From positions 7,508,844 to 7,572,843 of the forward strand of contig NC_135178.1 in assembly GCF_041146795.1 (NCBI RefSeq): a stretch of 64,000 nt of DNA, given 5' to 3'. The DNA comes from Maylandia zebra (lineage: Eukaryota > Chordata > Actinopteri > Cichliformes > Cichlidae). Under the pieces are notes generated by a model. The model did no database searches. It was given only the letters and a program-made list of their open reading frames with translations, and had not been told where the DNA came from. The position numbers and the translations under genes were made by a program. Below are positions 1-22,400 of this stretch, one piece after another (position 1 is the stretch's first letter; each line of letters opens with the position of its first letter).

Positions 1-290
1 CAGTTACCATTTACCTAGCTTCAGAGAAATGGGCTCACATTCAAATCTAGAATAATTTGGCACACAGAGTTCTTGGTCTGCATTGTAAGTGCAAAGCAAG
101 CCCAAATCATCACTGCTCACCGCCGTGCTCGACAGCTGGTATACGGTGTTTGTCCTGATATGCCGTGTTTGGTTTTTGCCAAACGTGGTGTCGAGCATCA
201 TGGCCAAACGTCATCTTTGGTCTCATCTGCCCAAAGTACATTGTTTCAGCTGTCTTGTGGTTTCTCCAGCTGCAACACTCCCTATGTGAT
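1..290 (-). mobile_element. Tc1-like transposase fragment
   Basis: Read on the minus strand, this stretch encodes a decayed piece of a teleost Tc1/mariner transposase. About 65 residues are open between 207 and 4. They keep family-typical pieces such as a TAYQ-like segment written here as TNTVYQLSS and a DDLGLLC segment where active copies read MIWAC. The part just upstream reads like the DE(T)K..FGH region around the second catalytic Asp. The fragment runs off the left edge, and neither terminal repeat is visible. It is a dead fossil lying in a citron intron. Assignment rests on remembered family sequence. Confidence 0.6.
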
Positions 291-1108
291 CAGTCTTTTT
301 TCAAATTGTGCTGTCAGCTTTTTGTTTTGTTTTTTTCCTGAGCACTGCACAGTCTGATTTCAGGTGAATCTGCAGTGCACAATATATGAATTTGCGTAAT
401 ATTCACACTCAGGGGACTGTTATGGCATTGTGACAATAAACACATGAATCATCCAGATCAGCAACATGGCAAAAAACTGCTTTTATGGAGGTGCTCACAC
501 TTCCTGATCATCACTTAATGTTAATGATGCGTTTGGTTATCAGCAAATGCACTCACCCTGTTAATTCATATGAATAGTACGAGGTGTTCTTAGTTTTTCA
601 CGGGACACCAAATAGTCTTGTAAAACCTTTTTTTTTTCAGATGGCTGCATGTATTTTGTGCTTGCTCATATTAATTTCCCTATAATCGTTGTGAGTCAAA
701 AGCTCAGGATTCACAGTCCTCTAAACTGTCTGTTTGAAACGGTTTTGTCAGCTCTGAGTGGATATGCTTAATACTTTCATCTCAGGCACACAGTTCAGAC
801 GCTGATAATGCAGAAAACAATGGAAATAAAGGAGTAATTTCTCATAACAGGTGCAACAAAACTATTGGAAAAGTTAGAGAGAGATCTGATCACACACAGT
901 CTGGTGATGTAAACGGATTCAAAGCGCTGGCCTGGTTGTATCACAGCTGTAAGGCAATTAAAAAACAAAATGTGGAGTGTCTGAGCACTGCATATGTAAA
1001 AATATTAGATGTAAATTTGCATTTCTTTTGCAATGATGACAATGAGTTCTGTTTATTTCACACCTCCTTCTTCATTTTGCTCTGCTTGAAAGATGAAAGG
1101 TGGGTTAC

Positions 1109-10761
<9,653 letters not shown>

Positions 10762-11787
10762 CTGAAAGGAAAAACAGTATATTTGTGCAATTGTCACAAC
10801 ATGCATGTAATATGCTTATCTGTCTGTGTGTGTCTGTGTAAAAGTGCAGTAGACTTGTTTGGTGCCACATGTCATTGGTAGTGATTGATGTTACAATTAC
10901 ATTTGCCATTATAGCATTACAGGCCAAGAGGAGGGTTGGAAAGCAGAGAAACAGCAGGACAGGCAGCACAGTCACAGATACTGTGACAGCGCTTAGTCTA
11001 TAGCAGCACTAACACAGTCACAATGCAGACACATGCTCACGAAAACACAGCACCACGGCATGGGTGTTGCAGCCAGTAAAACCAAAGGGTCAGTGTGGTA
11101 CAGGAATCCAAAATGATGTGTCACTCACAAGTCTTTCAGCAGACAGCTCAGAGAAATACAGTGACATGAATAAAGGTGGATTGGTGTAAATCTGCACACA
11201 TTTATATGTGACTCAGGACACTGAAGTACACTGCTCATTATATCTTCATCTGGTTGGGGCTTGTGGAGGTGTTATAAGAGGTATGTTTTGAGTCATACAG
11301 ATTACATTAGCCAGATCTTATAAGTCAGCAAAGTTTCCTTCTGACAGGTTTAAATATGTGCTTAAGAATGAGACGGAGGTGTTGAAGTAGCTGAGATATT
11401 ACTGCTCCCTCACTGATGGATTCTTTGTGTTACGAGCTGCTTGGTTCGATGTACTGAACCAGATGCCTAACTTTGAGTATTTTGATAGAGTTGCATACAA
11501 AAACAAACAGTCGATACAAAACTGAATCTCACCACCAATCAGTAGAGCACATTCAACAAAATAATATATCTGTTTGTGAGAATTAACTTGTGTAAGCTAT
11601 GAAATAAAATGGTAACATTTGTTGATGAGCTTGTGCAGCAAAACAAAAATTAAAAGGGACCATTTTTCAACTCCATGTTTTTATTCTTGGACTAATGTAG
11701 CTTAGCATGATTCACAATTCATAAGGATCCTTATTTCACTTGTAAATGTCTGAGCACCTTCTCAGTTCAGTTCCCCACACCCCGTAC

Positions 11788-11945
11788 TCAGATGGGGGTG
11801 AAGGGACCCCTTCTCCGAGCCTGGAGTTTTGCCTCCCCACAGTTACCAAGTGGATGCTCACACAAGGGCATCTGATTGTTGGGGTTTGTCTCTATTATTG
11901 TAAGGTCTTTACCTCCCAGTATAAAGTGTCTTGATGGGATGGATG
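11788..11945 (+). repeat. LINE 3' tail copy (diverged)
   Basis: Order and content match the tail at 6.03-6.3 kb: GAGCCTGGAGTTTTGCC, AAGTGGATGCTCACAC, TTGTTGGGGTTTGTCTCTAT, then TATTGTAAGGTCTTTACCT and CAGTATAAAGTGTCTTG. It is more diverged than the other copies. Confidence 0.55.
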
Positions 11946-11949
11946 TTGT

Positions 11950-12056
11950 GATTTGATAGAATAGAATTAGAATAGAATTCAACTTTATTGTCATTGCACA
12001 TGCACAGGTACAGGGCAACGAAATGCAGTTTGCATCCATCCAGAAGTGCTTTAGTG
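11950..12056 (+). repeat. short retroposon tail (CTTTATTGTCATTGCA type)
   Basis: The sequence AACTTTATTGTCATTGCACA followed by GGGCAACGAAATGCAGTTTG is a dispersed teleost repeat end, here abutting the LINE tail copy. A related but different end, CTTTAATTGTCCCACAAGGG, is found at 41.04 kb. Confidence 0.5.
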
Positions 12057-15000
12057 ATATAGATATATTACAATATATATTAGCGATGCAATATAAATAA
12101 AACTGAATTTAATATTTTTAAATGTTTCATCACCTTTATCACGACAACTTTATGAGAAAGATTATGCAGCTTCTTTGCTAAGCATCACTTACATCACATC
12201 AGTCAGGATTAATTAGTATATTTTTCACAGCAGTTGCTGAACCTGAGAGATTTTTATTCTTACCATAGCCGTTAAAGGTAAAGCACATAGTGTAGCCACA
12301 AGGGTAAATAGCCAGAAATTCCAAACATACAGAAAAACACATCAGGCAAGGCAAACTGGCAAACAGATGGCTGACTCTAGAAACAAACTCTTACCATGTG
12401 AAAAGTTATACCTGTGACATGTGTCTGGCAATCCTGGCCTTTGTTTTGGTGCTTTTAAAGTAATGAGGCTGTGCCAAAGGAGATGGTCTTATCAGGAGAG
12501 TTGATAGATGCAGTCATTAATCTGTAGGTGAGAGGGAACGGATAGCAGTTAGAGACACATTACAATAAACAGTTTCTGCTTATCCTCTCTTGAAATATGA
12601 AGGGCTGACTCAGTGCTCTTATGTAAAACACTTACCTTTCATAATCATACTGTATAGATGACTTATTCCATAAGTCAGTTGGGATAGTTCCTGTGACCAT
12701 ACATAACAGAATTCATGTGTCTATGTGTTTACATATGTAAAAAGTAAATAAGTGGTATATTGTCAAAACTATCAAACCAAAACTAGATTAAATCCTGTTT
12801 ACTGCATGTAGTGACTCGGGCAAATGTACCGTGATTACATACACTTTAAATCTCAACTCAAATGCTCACTTTCATACCAAAAATAGCATTTATCAAACAA
12901 ACACTGAAGACTTGCGAAATTCACATAGCACAGAGTCATTCCAGAGCAGCGACACTTTATACATTAACACTTACTCCATTAACATGATACCACAGATGAC
13001 TAGAAGATAAAGGATGCTGTTCACAGCTTAGATATTTAGTAAGCAAACCACTGTGCTGATCAAATACGTGATCATATATTCTCTCCTGGTAGAGACTAAA
13101 AATAGCCTGCTCGTGTTCACAACAACAGCCTCTTTTACCACCACTGGATATATTTGGCAGCTTTTGTGATCAAGTAGCATGCACAAGAATGAGTGGCAGA
13201 GGCAGGATGTCTATTAAAAGCACAGGCTCACCTCCCACTCCTCGCTACAGTAACAAGCTCGGCTCAAGCTCAACTACTGTATGTGCTCTACTGCCGCTGC
13301 ACTGTGTTCATAAGACATTTAATTTACTATTTAAATGCTTTATTATTTTGTTTTAAGGGCATCTAGTTTGGTTCCTCTGATTTTCTGCCATATAAATGCT
13401 TTTGCAGTGGGGGATGGTCATATTAAAGATAGCGAAATTTCAAATAATGAAGTCAGAATATGTACAGATAATGTTTAAGCTTAGGGTTTAGATGGCTGGT
13501 AATGTCTCTAAAGAAATGAACATAGCAGGAAAACTTCCGTTTCTTGACAATACTCTGTTAGTGAAATTTTGCTATTTTTTCCATAATCAGGATGTTTACC
13601 AGAAGACTGCATGGATTTCTAAGTGGAAACTAAGCTGTGCACACTATGCAGATGAACAACACACACTGTGAACTTCTAAAGACGCTGCTGGTGCTTACTA
13701 ATACTTCCTCCGGAAATCTGACATTCTGTAATCATCATGCTTCAAGGTTTTTTTTTTTGAGTGTTCTGTCCGGTATCACAACAGGCCACGCAGCATGTGC
13801 CCAAGCTGCATCAGCCTAGAGTTCAAGTTTCACTGGCACAACATGATGCAGGAGCAGGTGGCTTGTAATGGCTGATGATGCATGAGGTTAGCTTCCTCAT
13901 GCACCTGATGATTTTTCAGCCTGTAAGCACATCACGTCAGAGGCGCATGTTCCCTCTGTATACTTTATATGAGATGTCAAAAAGTCCCATTTGTATTCAA
14001 TGGTGACGGTGCGGTTAGAAAAACAATTTTGCAAGTGTGATCCCCAAAAGATTTTCACTCCTGTGAAATTGTTTTGACTCAGAGAGGCACAGAAGATTTA
14101 TGTGCCTTTGGTTCATGTCTGCTTGTGGGTCTAAGAGGCTCAAAGCCACTAATGAATCTATATGTGCTGACACTTCTTAACAATGTGGAGAACTTCATCT
14201 GCAGCCAGCCAGTTGTAAAGTTGGTGGTTAGGGGTGCCATCCGAGCATGAGGCACCAGATGGGATTCAGATCTGGCTGTCTTCCTCTAAAATTCGAGTGC
14301 TAGCTGACTGCCCATAATCAGCTGAGCTAACAGACTGTGCAGCTGGGCTCCTCCTCAGCAATAATTAGCTCCCACAAAGCAATTACTAATAACTATACTT
14401 TTAAAACCTCATTGCAACAACAGGAAAGACAGTTTGACCTCTGAGCTAGCCAATCTGTATCCACTGAACATCTCTAGATTTGTGTTGTTCAAACTTAACA
14501 GTGTTCAAATCCTGAACATAGTTTGGCGTGCTAGTGCAATCAAAACAACTCCAGAAAAACTTTAAATGAGACAAATGAGAGCTCCGAGAAGAACACTGGC
14601 TTCATTCGAAGAGCTCTTTTTCGTGGGCTGAATAATGCGTGCTGGGCTGTGAGTCAGAGTTGTTGAAGAGGAGGAGAGTGGAGAGAGGTTGCATCCCAGT
14701 CATGGTGTTGCTCCACATTCAGTCTAGGTGACCAAGGGCCACGGCCACTGTATGGGCAGCGGTGAATCACAGACCTGTTGCAACTTTGTAGTGGGACAGA
14801 TTCTCCCTAAGAACAAGCTCAATGTCTTTCTTTCAACCACTTCCCTCTAAGTTGATCTTTCAGGCCATCTTTTCCATGTATACTGTGAGATTTTATGCTG
14901 ATTGTCATGACAACGACAAATTAACAATACCCCAGTGCAAGGCTCTCTAGCTCCACAGTTTCCTGCTAGCATTTTAGTTTTGAAGGCTACTACTAATATA

Positions 15001-16735
15001 GCCTTATCCATGTTATTTGGTGCTTGACTACAGTAATATTAATTTGAAGGTCCATCATAGGCCTAGTGCATGGGAATATCAGAAATTGATATAAGATACT
15101 ATTTTCCATAAGATAGAGGTTTTAAGGCAATTCAAGTGACACTAGAGGTTTTTATACTTACAGCATGAAGAACTAGCACATTCAAAATAAACACTGGCCA
15201 GAAATATCAGTTGTTACATAAGCTTTATAGGAAAATTCCACCCTGAAACAGTTAAAATGGTATTCAGAGCTGCACTTCAATGCTTCCAGTTACCAAGCAG
15301 CCAGTTGTAGACAGATATGCTGCCATGTTAAAATGTGCAGACCACAGTTAGACTTTAATCACTAACTGACTGGTTAGCCTTCCTAAAACCTGTCCTACAT
15401 TCACGACGTGGCACCAAAAACACTTTTACTTTTAACTAGCTCCATCAGTGCTACGGACTAGCTACTGAATGCTCTGGAGCTCCAGAGACAGCCATTTTCG
15501 GCGATCAAATTGAATGAATGTCACAATTTATGCTGAGCATTTGGAAAACCACTTCACAAATCTAGCTCATCGTTATACTTCAAATCCAAATGACAAAGAG
15601 GATCAGTGTGGGCTTCTAAAGGAGCCTTTTGGGGAAATGACACTTGAGGATGTGGTGCAGCGAACTCTCTCTCGTCGCTGCTCGCATTAACATTGGAAGA
15701 TCTTTACTGCCGAGAGTTTCTCGGTGTCTTCTATTCTTTCTTTGCCCTCTACCATCAGACTGGCCTGCCTCCGCAAACAGGAAACTAGAGATGAAACTCC
15801 AACAAACCAACCCTCCTGATGAACTGTTTTAAATTAAATATAGTCAGAATACTGTAGATGAAGTTTAGAAATCCCCCCTCCCTGGTTTGAGTTGTGTTTA
15901 ATACTTTTACACAGTTTATTGTATGTAAATTTCCTCTGTTTTCTTTCACAATTTCCTCATTAATATTCGGTTTTGCTGATCCTCTTAAGTCCCGTCAGTA
16001 ACGTAATTTGCAATCCACCTAAATGTGCGCCAGAAAGAAGCCCCAAGCTTCCTTCACCTCTCTTCTAACCTTGGCATAACCTGCTGTTACCATAGAGATG
16101 CCTTCCACCAACCACAGCCTTCATCTTGTTACACTTTTTCTGACTTTATCAGACTTTGTTATTTCAGACCTTTTTCCACATATAACTATTACAGCCAAGT
16201 GGATTGTTAAAGTGAGCTAAGATCACCTGAAAAATCCTTACATGATAAATAGTCATGTCAACTTTGTTTCAAAACTTCCCCACTCTTAGTATAGATAGAT
16301 GTTTGGAAAAGCCTGATGTGATCGTAATCTGACCATTTACAAACAATGGTGAGTTTGAACACAACCCTAGGGAGTGATAGCCATCTGTATGAGTGTATGC
16401 TACAGTAAGCACAGCGATGAAGAGAGATGGGCAAACAAAGGCACAGCATTTCAGTGTCGTGACCAAGAACAGTGCTCAGCCCTGACAGACGGGATACAGC
16501 TGCTGCGTAAGCTCAACGCTGCCTTAGTTATCTCATAAGTCTATAAATCCTCAGCTGTAGTGTCAGACAATCAATCAGTCAACTAATGGTTCCAGCATGC
16601 TTAAAGGGGAAATAATGCACTGTCACACCTGAAAAGCAATAAAATCCTGGTTTCATTCTTTCCCCGATCCAGTCATCACCCTCACTCATTCTTTATTCTT
16701 GACAGAAACCTTAAGTAAAATAGTATAACACTCAC

Positions 16736-16888
16736 TCAGCGACTGCTACAGCTGACAGGTTTCCTACGAAGCTCCTTAGACGCGGCACCTCCTCGTCCAG
16801 TAAGCCCATTCATGTGGGGTCTCCCTCAGAAGCCACCAGCCGGAATGAGAGCTTCGCTGGTTCATCAAATTCGGGGTTGTCATCCTCA
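16736..16888 (-). pseudogene. relic of the citron exon following the kinase domain (in-frame stop)
   Basis: On the minus strand a strong acceptor (CCCCAG at the 16889 side, preceded by a long TC tract) opens a 153-nt segment that ends at a GTGAGT donor. Read so that the first base completes a codon, it begins SEDDNPEFDEPAK, which aligns without gaps to human SDDDTSNFDEPEK (9 of 13 identical). Later it has DEEVP and SFVGNLS, resembling human GEELPFVGFSYS of the hydrophobic motif region. The human exon is about the same length. An in-frame TGA at codon 26 after the split codon, immediately followed by ATG, breaks the frame. No neighbouring kinase exons were found, so I read it as a decayed kinase-isoform exon, or just possibly as an alternative start exon. 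Confidence 0.5.
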
Positions 16889-16917
16889 CTGGGGAGAAAG
16901 TAGAGCCGAAAGGAGAG

Positions 16918-16920
16918 AGA

Positions 16921-16959
<39 letters not shown>
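16918..16959. repeat. (GA)n microsatellite
   Basis: Near-pure GA repeat on the plus strand. On the minus strand it is a TC tract that begins about 30 bases upstream of the acceptor of the relic citron exon, so it lies within or beside that exon's polypyrimidine tract. Confidence 0.9.
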
Positions 16960-16960
<1 letters not shown>

Positions 16961-19900
16961 TGCGCTGTGGCAGGGCAGAAAGCTGCGAGGCAGTGAGAGC
17001 GACTGGAGATTACTGCTTACAGAGAGTGGAGAGAGGGAGGGAGTGGAGGACTACATAGAAAATGCATTGTAGAGTAATGCAGCAGACCAGATCACATACC
17101 ATAGTGTGAGAGGAAGCTATCTCTCTCTCACTTATTTGTCATCTGTTCACCCTTACCGTTCCCCAAATTCTGTCTTCCTCTCTATTCTGTAGCAGCCAGA
17201 ACTAATCACACTAATGTCAGCAGCCTGATCCACGTACTGTACATCATTTATTTTGCTTAAGACTTCTTAAACTGGGCACCTCATTAGTTTCTAAATGCAG
17301 TGACCATTATTAAACAGCTTCTAATTGAGGAGCAGAGCTGCAGTCTAATAACTGACAGGACAAGAGTGCTGTTACAGCAAATATCTGTTTTCATTTTCAA
17401 GTTGACGGAAAAAGACTCAAGTACTCCAAGGTTGTCGGCCAAATATGGTTTGTAACCTACAATAGTAATCTTTTTAAAATTACTTTAAATCAGCAAAGTA
17501 ATTAATCAGCCCATTTGCATGGACTGTGAAAGACTTTTCCCACATAAAGGCAGGAGCTGTGAACAGCTGAGTCAGCCACATGTTGCATTTTCACATATAT
17601 TTTCCCTCTTTTAGCTTAAACCCAGTAAGGCCCAATAGAAGCAGTAAACCATAATGGTGTCTAATAGCTCTGTAACAAAGTACACTTAAAGTACTGAAAC
17701 CAGGTGCAATATACATGAAAGTATTATTGCACATGGGCTAACAGAATAATGGTACATGTCATGTCACAACTTAACAAGGTCCCTGGTGTCTGGCAATCTA
17801 AGTGACACGTCACCGTGGCACTGACTTGCAAACTACACGCACACAGTGACAGATTACACACTCTGTAACAGATGGCAGAACCTAACCTGGCAAGCAGTAC
17901 TACATCAACGCAACAGAAGGGACAAAATGCTATCAAGGTGAAAATACAGTACTGTACATTTAGTGCGTGTGACAGTAATCAGTGGCAGACAGAGAACATG
18001 GGAAGTACTCACTTATGCTTTGTTATGGCTGCTAATTAGATCTCCGTGTCTTTCATACTTAAAAAAAGGTTATGAAATCACTGACTTAGTTGTGTAACAA
18101 AAGCCATCTTTTTTCTTTCTTAAGGCCTGCATACCCCCATATGTTGGCCTTGAATCAGCTCACACCTCCACTTTCTCATCTCCAACTCTGCACATCCTCC
18201 TTGCTGTAGGTAACGGACCAGTTTTGCCTCTTTGCTCCTTGAATCTGGTGCATTAACAACACTTTTACATTGTTTCAGTTACTGTGAAACAGCCTGTGTT
18301 TGCAAAAGCACACATACAGGAAGAGCCCTTAATTATAGAGTTCAGCATACAGACCTTGGGATGACACTCAGAAATAGCGCACACACACCTGCTATGGAAA
18401 CCTGAAAACCAAAATCTGTGGAGTAGAGTATTACATAATGTTTGTTTTGTTGATCCTTAAATATCTGAAGGAAAAAATGTGTGATGATTTATAAATAGAG
18501 CTACTTCTAGCTTACGCCACTGCACAATCCAGCATGTTATTAAAGGTATGTAAAGTTTCCACTTGGTACTTTTCCCAACCTTTATAGCTAATATATATAC
18601 AAGTGTGGATCTACATTGAATAAAATGGTAAAATTTTACCTGTCATTACAAGTTAGTCTGATTACAATTAACATTAAAGTCACAATGAAGTCAATTTACT
18701 GACAAAACTGTTCATGGAATATTTTAGTTAGCATAATTTACTGGCATTAGTGTGAAATAAGGGTGCATTTTCAAAGTGATCTTGAGTACTGGGCTGAGCA
18801 CAGGCATCATACTGATGTTACCTAGCAACAAGGTATTGTATGTGTCTAAGACCACAGCTTAATTCTGAAGTGAAGATGGAAAATAACAGGCCTTTTCCAA
18901 GGCTGTTTTCACTTGTATTTCACTGTAATGTACACCACTGCTCATGCATTAAGTAATATGGATGGACCACCATCCATATTGTATTGACTGATGATTGGTG
19001 TCAAATTGTTTTAAAGCGAGCAAGCACAGGATTCTTGAATTTAGGGGTTATTTTGTTCCTGTAAACATTAGGAAATATTATTGCGCATACGAATGGCAGA
19101 AACTATCAACAGGGAAAAACTGAAATTCCCAGAAAGAGCAGTACCTCTTCTGCAGGTGTTACAAGCTTTCCAAGTCATTGACCAGAAGGAGCAGTGCAAA
19201 AACACTGCCACCCACTGGCAAAATATTTTATATAGCATCATTTCTGCATTCTGTATGTTCTGCTATGTTGGTTTAGGGTGAGGGCTATCACGGAGAAATA
19301 CAGTAATCTAGAGGTTTGAAGAGCCTGGTTCTGTTACATAACAGGAAGCCAAACCTTGCATCAGTTGAAAAAAAAAAGGCAAAGTCAGGCCTGTATGACT
19401 AAGGGTTGGTGTTACATAAGCACAGAACACAAAGTACTAAAAGACTCTGCTCATATTCACTCCAAACTGTCACTATTAAGGGAGCTAATTTTTCTTTAGA
19501 GGATTTTAAAATTGATTACTCAATCAGTTAATTAGGCAACTGACGTGAAAAGGGGATGGAGAATTGTCACTCACAATCCAGCACAGGCAGAAAGCTCTTC
19601 GTCTTCTTTTGTTGGTCGTTCCGACTGCTTCTAAATACTGAAGCTTCACAGAATATGTCAACAATTTACATATTTTGGTCATGAATCTCTATAATAACCT
19701 TCACTTGTTTCAAAACATTTTGTACACAAAGGGATTGGCAATGATTCAGAAAGAGCTCAGATACAGTTTTATAGCATAAATATTTATAACACATCACAAT
19801 CCTAAAATACTTTTCAGATCTGCAGGAAGAGAGCTGCAAGTAGTGAAAGTAGGATGATCATCTCTTATTCATCACTTGGGGAAGGTGAATGTAATATCAT

Positions 19901-20280
19901 CATCTTTTCCACAGAGGGAGCCACAGTCTATAATAAAGAACCACCGGGGTTGGTCTGATTTGTGTCCCTTTGATCATCAGCCCTAATAATAGGCTTTAAG
20001 CAGTTGATTAATCCCTTATTAGTCAAAAAAAGAAGTAGAAGAAAAAGAAAAAAGATTTATTTTTCATGATTTTTCTTGCATATAAAAACGTTGGTATACT
20101 CTGAAGAAATTTTTACCCTCTATTAAAAACTGGAAAAGGTTTCAAACCTTGTTTTTGAGCCAGGGGGTTTGCATTTACTTAAACCTTAAAAATGATTATC
20201 AAAAAATAAAAGGAAAATTAATAAACTTATACTAACAAAGAATAATTTAAAAATCCTTCTGCCCGACCTTAGTTAGGCTT

Positions 20281-20500
20281 TCTTCCACAGTGTGTCTTTT
20301 GTCCTGTCTCTCTAACCTCTTTCCCAATGGCAGATGCCACTCCCTGAGCCTGGTTCTGCCAGACGTTTCTTCCTATTAAAAGTACGTTTTTCCTTCTCAC
20401 TGTCGCCAAAGTGCTTGCTCATAGGTGGTCGTGTAATTGTTGGTATTTTCTCTCTATTATTGTAGAGTGTTTACCTTACAATATAAAGAGACTTTAGGCA
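20281..20500 (+). repeat. LINE 3' tail copy
   Basis: Third copy of the tail family: CTCCCTGAGCCTGGTTCTGC, TTCTTCCTATTAAAAGTACG, TCACTGTCGCCAAAGTGCTT, TCGTGTAATTGTTGG, ending TTACAATATAAAGAG. No coding part is attached, as is usual for heavily 5'-truncated LINEs. Confidence 0.6.
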
Positions 20501-21690
20501 ACTGTACAACTATTTATCCATAGAACAGATGTTAATATTTTTCCCTATATTTGCAAACAATATAATATAATATTAATACGGATAAATTCATTAAGCTTAG
20601 GTTTATCAAAGCAGAGTTTATCCACTGAGCTATGGTGGCACCCCCATCCACAAAGTTGGGCCATGGTGGGCCAGCAGGCCGTGACCCACTTCTTTTGTGC
20701 TCCCAGTAGAGCCTTTGTTTGTAGGACCCCAACCCCATCTTTAACCCCATCCCCCTCATTACTACATACACACATATTACAGTATCTGTGAAGGACTCAG
20801 CGAGTCCATTAAAAACCTTTAACTTGTAAACACATGACCCTAAACCTAATCCCTGTGCGCTTAATCCTTTATTTATCAACTTACCCTGAATTTATCTCTT
20901 AAAGCAGTTAATAAGCAGTTTCCCATCATGTATTTCTCCATTTTCTTCCTTATGATTTGTGTTAGTTTATATTTAGTGGGCGCTTTTGGAAGACATCAAA
21001 CTGCTGGGTGGACGGAGGTCGCAGCACCTATTTATAACTACTAATTAATATAGCCTAATGCTAAATTTGTGTAAATTTGACAACAATTAAATTAGCTATA
21101 TCTTGATACACTGTGTACAGACATTTCATTTCACAGACAGCTGTTAGCTCATTATGCTAATTAGCTTCTCTAGAAACATCTGAGAGGCTGCGTGCATTTT
21201 TCAAAGAACCAAAAACAAGTTATAAACTTACTCATTCCCCAAAATGTATCATATGTATCTTATGGTGTAAATAATTACATTTTTTTCAAATAAACGAATT
21301 CATAACAAAACGTAATATGATAACCTTACTGGTCACTTTGATTTGGTATTACATTTTGAACCTAGACTGTAAATGTGCGCGTCATCAAATATCGTGATAA
21401 CTTCGTGTTGCAGACTATTTTTGCCAGAAATACCCCTGAACATCCTCTGACACTGTAATCCAGCTACACCTGTAGTCAAACATACCCACAAACTGTGGCA
21501 AGATGGGTTTATGTAGGTAACAGTCAAGATTCTTTTTTAAGCTTTTCTTTGTTTTTATTTACCTTTTGTTCATTTACATAAATCCATGTTTACCAGCCTA
21601 TTTATTTGGACCAAGCGATCAAGTTGAAAGATTCTTTTTTTAAAAATCGTGAAAGCTTACGTTTAAATTAATCAATGTAAAAAAAGGTTG

Positions 21691-21723
21691 TATTTTTTTT
21701 TTGTTGTTGTTGTTGTTGTTTTT
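21691..21723. repeat. poly-T / (TTG)n simple repeat
   Basis: A T run passing into about six TTG units and T again, 0.7 kb upstream of the bicdl1 start codon. Confidence 0.85.
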
Positions 21724-21839
21724 AAGTGCCCGCTTATGTGTGTAGGTTTTAGGCTCCTGCACTACTAAAGGCAGCACAGTGTTTTCATTTTATCCCTTCA
21801 CGTGTTCATTTACTGGATGTCACAGATGTGCGTGTGAAG

Positions 21840-22400
21840 CACCAAAATATGGCGCTATCATTTTCACCCAATCGGCTGCTCGTTTGTAACAGGTTTCAGC
21901 TGGCGTCACGGCCGTGGCGGGAACGCGCATTAGGAAAGGAAGGAGGTTGAGAGGCATCGTGATCGCGCTTATCATGTTTGGCTGCTAAGTTCCTCCGGTG
22001 TGGAGGCCGATCATTATGGGGGATCCAGGACCCCGAGACGGGATGGACCCTGACCGACCGACAGCTGCGAAGAATTCACTGAGGCGGTTCATACCGGGAT
22101 AAAAATATTTTGTTGTGAGCAATCATAAACAAGCAGTCAGTGAGCTGCAGAGGAGGCGGTGTTTGCTGGGATTCAATCAGAGCCACCGTTGCGGCTGGTA
22201 GGTTAACGAGGAGAGGGGGACGTGAGGAAATTGGGAAGGCAGCACTTTTTAAACACCACGGGATCCGAAGAGCGACGATAATGGATGAATTGTTGATTAG
22301 AAGCCGGCCCGGTCAGCCCAACACAGTCGGAGCAGGGTGGGTTTATCCGGTGTGAAATCAGTCGGCTGTAATCTGTTGGCCTCTCCTCCGCCGGGCGGCG
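21840..22400 (+). promoter_or_regulatory. bicdl1: bicdl1 promoter and 5' UTR (CpG-rich)
   Basis: Base composition changes from AT-rich to GC/CpG-rich at about 21.84 kb, and CpGs remain frequent into the first coding exon. A CCAAT box (CCCAATCGG near 21868), a GGCGTCACG CRE-like half site and GGCGGGAACGCG (E2F-like) cluster at 21868-21930. No TATA box is obvious, as expected of a housekeeping-type promoter. A short upstream ORF starts with ATG at 22281 and stops at 22354, before the main start at 22401. The transcription start itself cannot be placed from sequence. Confidence 0.6.

Larger units (their letters stand above)
10762..21830. other. region between cit exons and the bicdl1 promoter, mostly non-coding
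   Basis: About 11 kb without a confident coding exon on either strand. It holds LINE tail copies (11.79-12.06 and 20.28-20.50 kb), a GA microsatellite at 16.92-16.96 kb, the probable citron relic exon at 16.74-16.89 kb and a candidate citron-N start exon at 12.41-12.47 kb. The remainder is AT-rich unique-looking DNA in which I see nothing. The cit promoter should be here if the gene is transcribed as a kinase-less form. Confidence 0.55.

Noticed and set aside
14221..14350. tRNA-derived SINE candidate (GTGGTTAGGGGTGCCATCC ... GGGATTCAGATCTGGC)
   Set aside because: The phrases resemble A- and B-box regions of tRNA-derived SINEs, but no tail, duplication or second copy in the window supports it.
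17724..17936. Hoped-for citron kinase exons on the minus strand at 17-22 kb
   Set aside because: I searched by eye for HRDIKPEN, DFGSA and DWWSVG-type segments and found none. Absence by eye is weak evidence and is stated as such in the findings.
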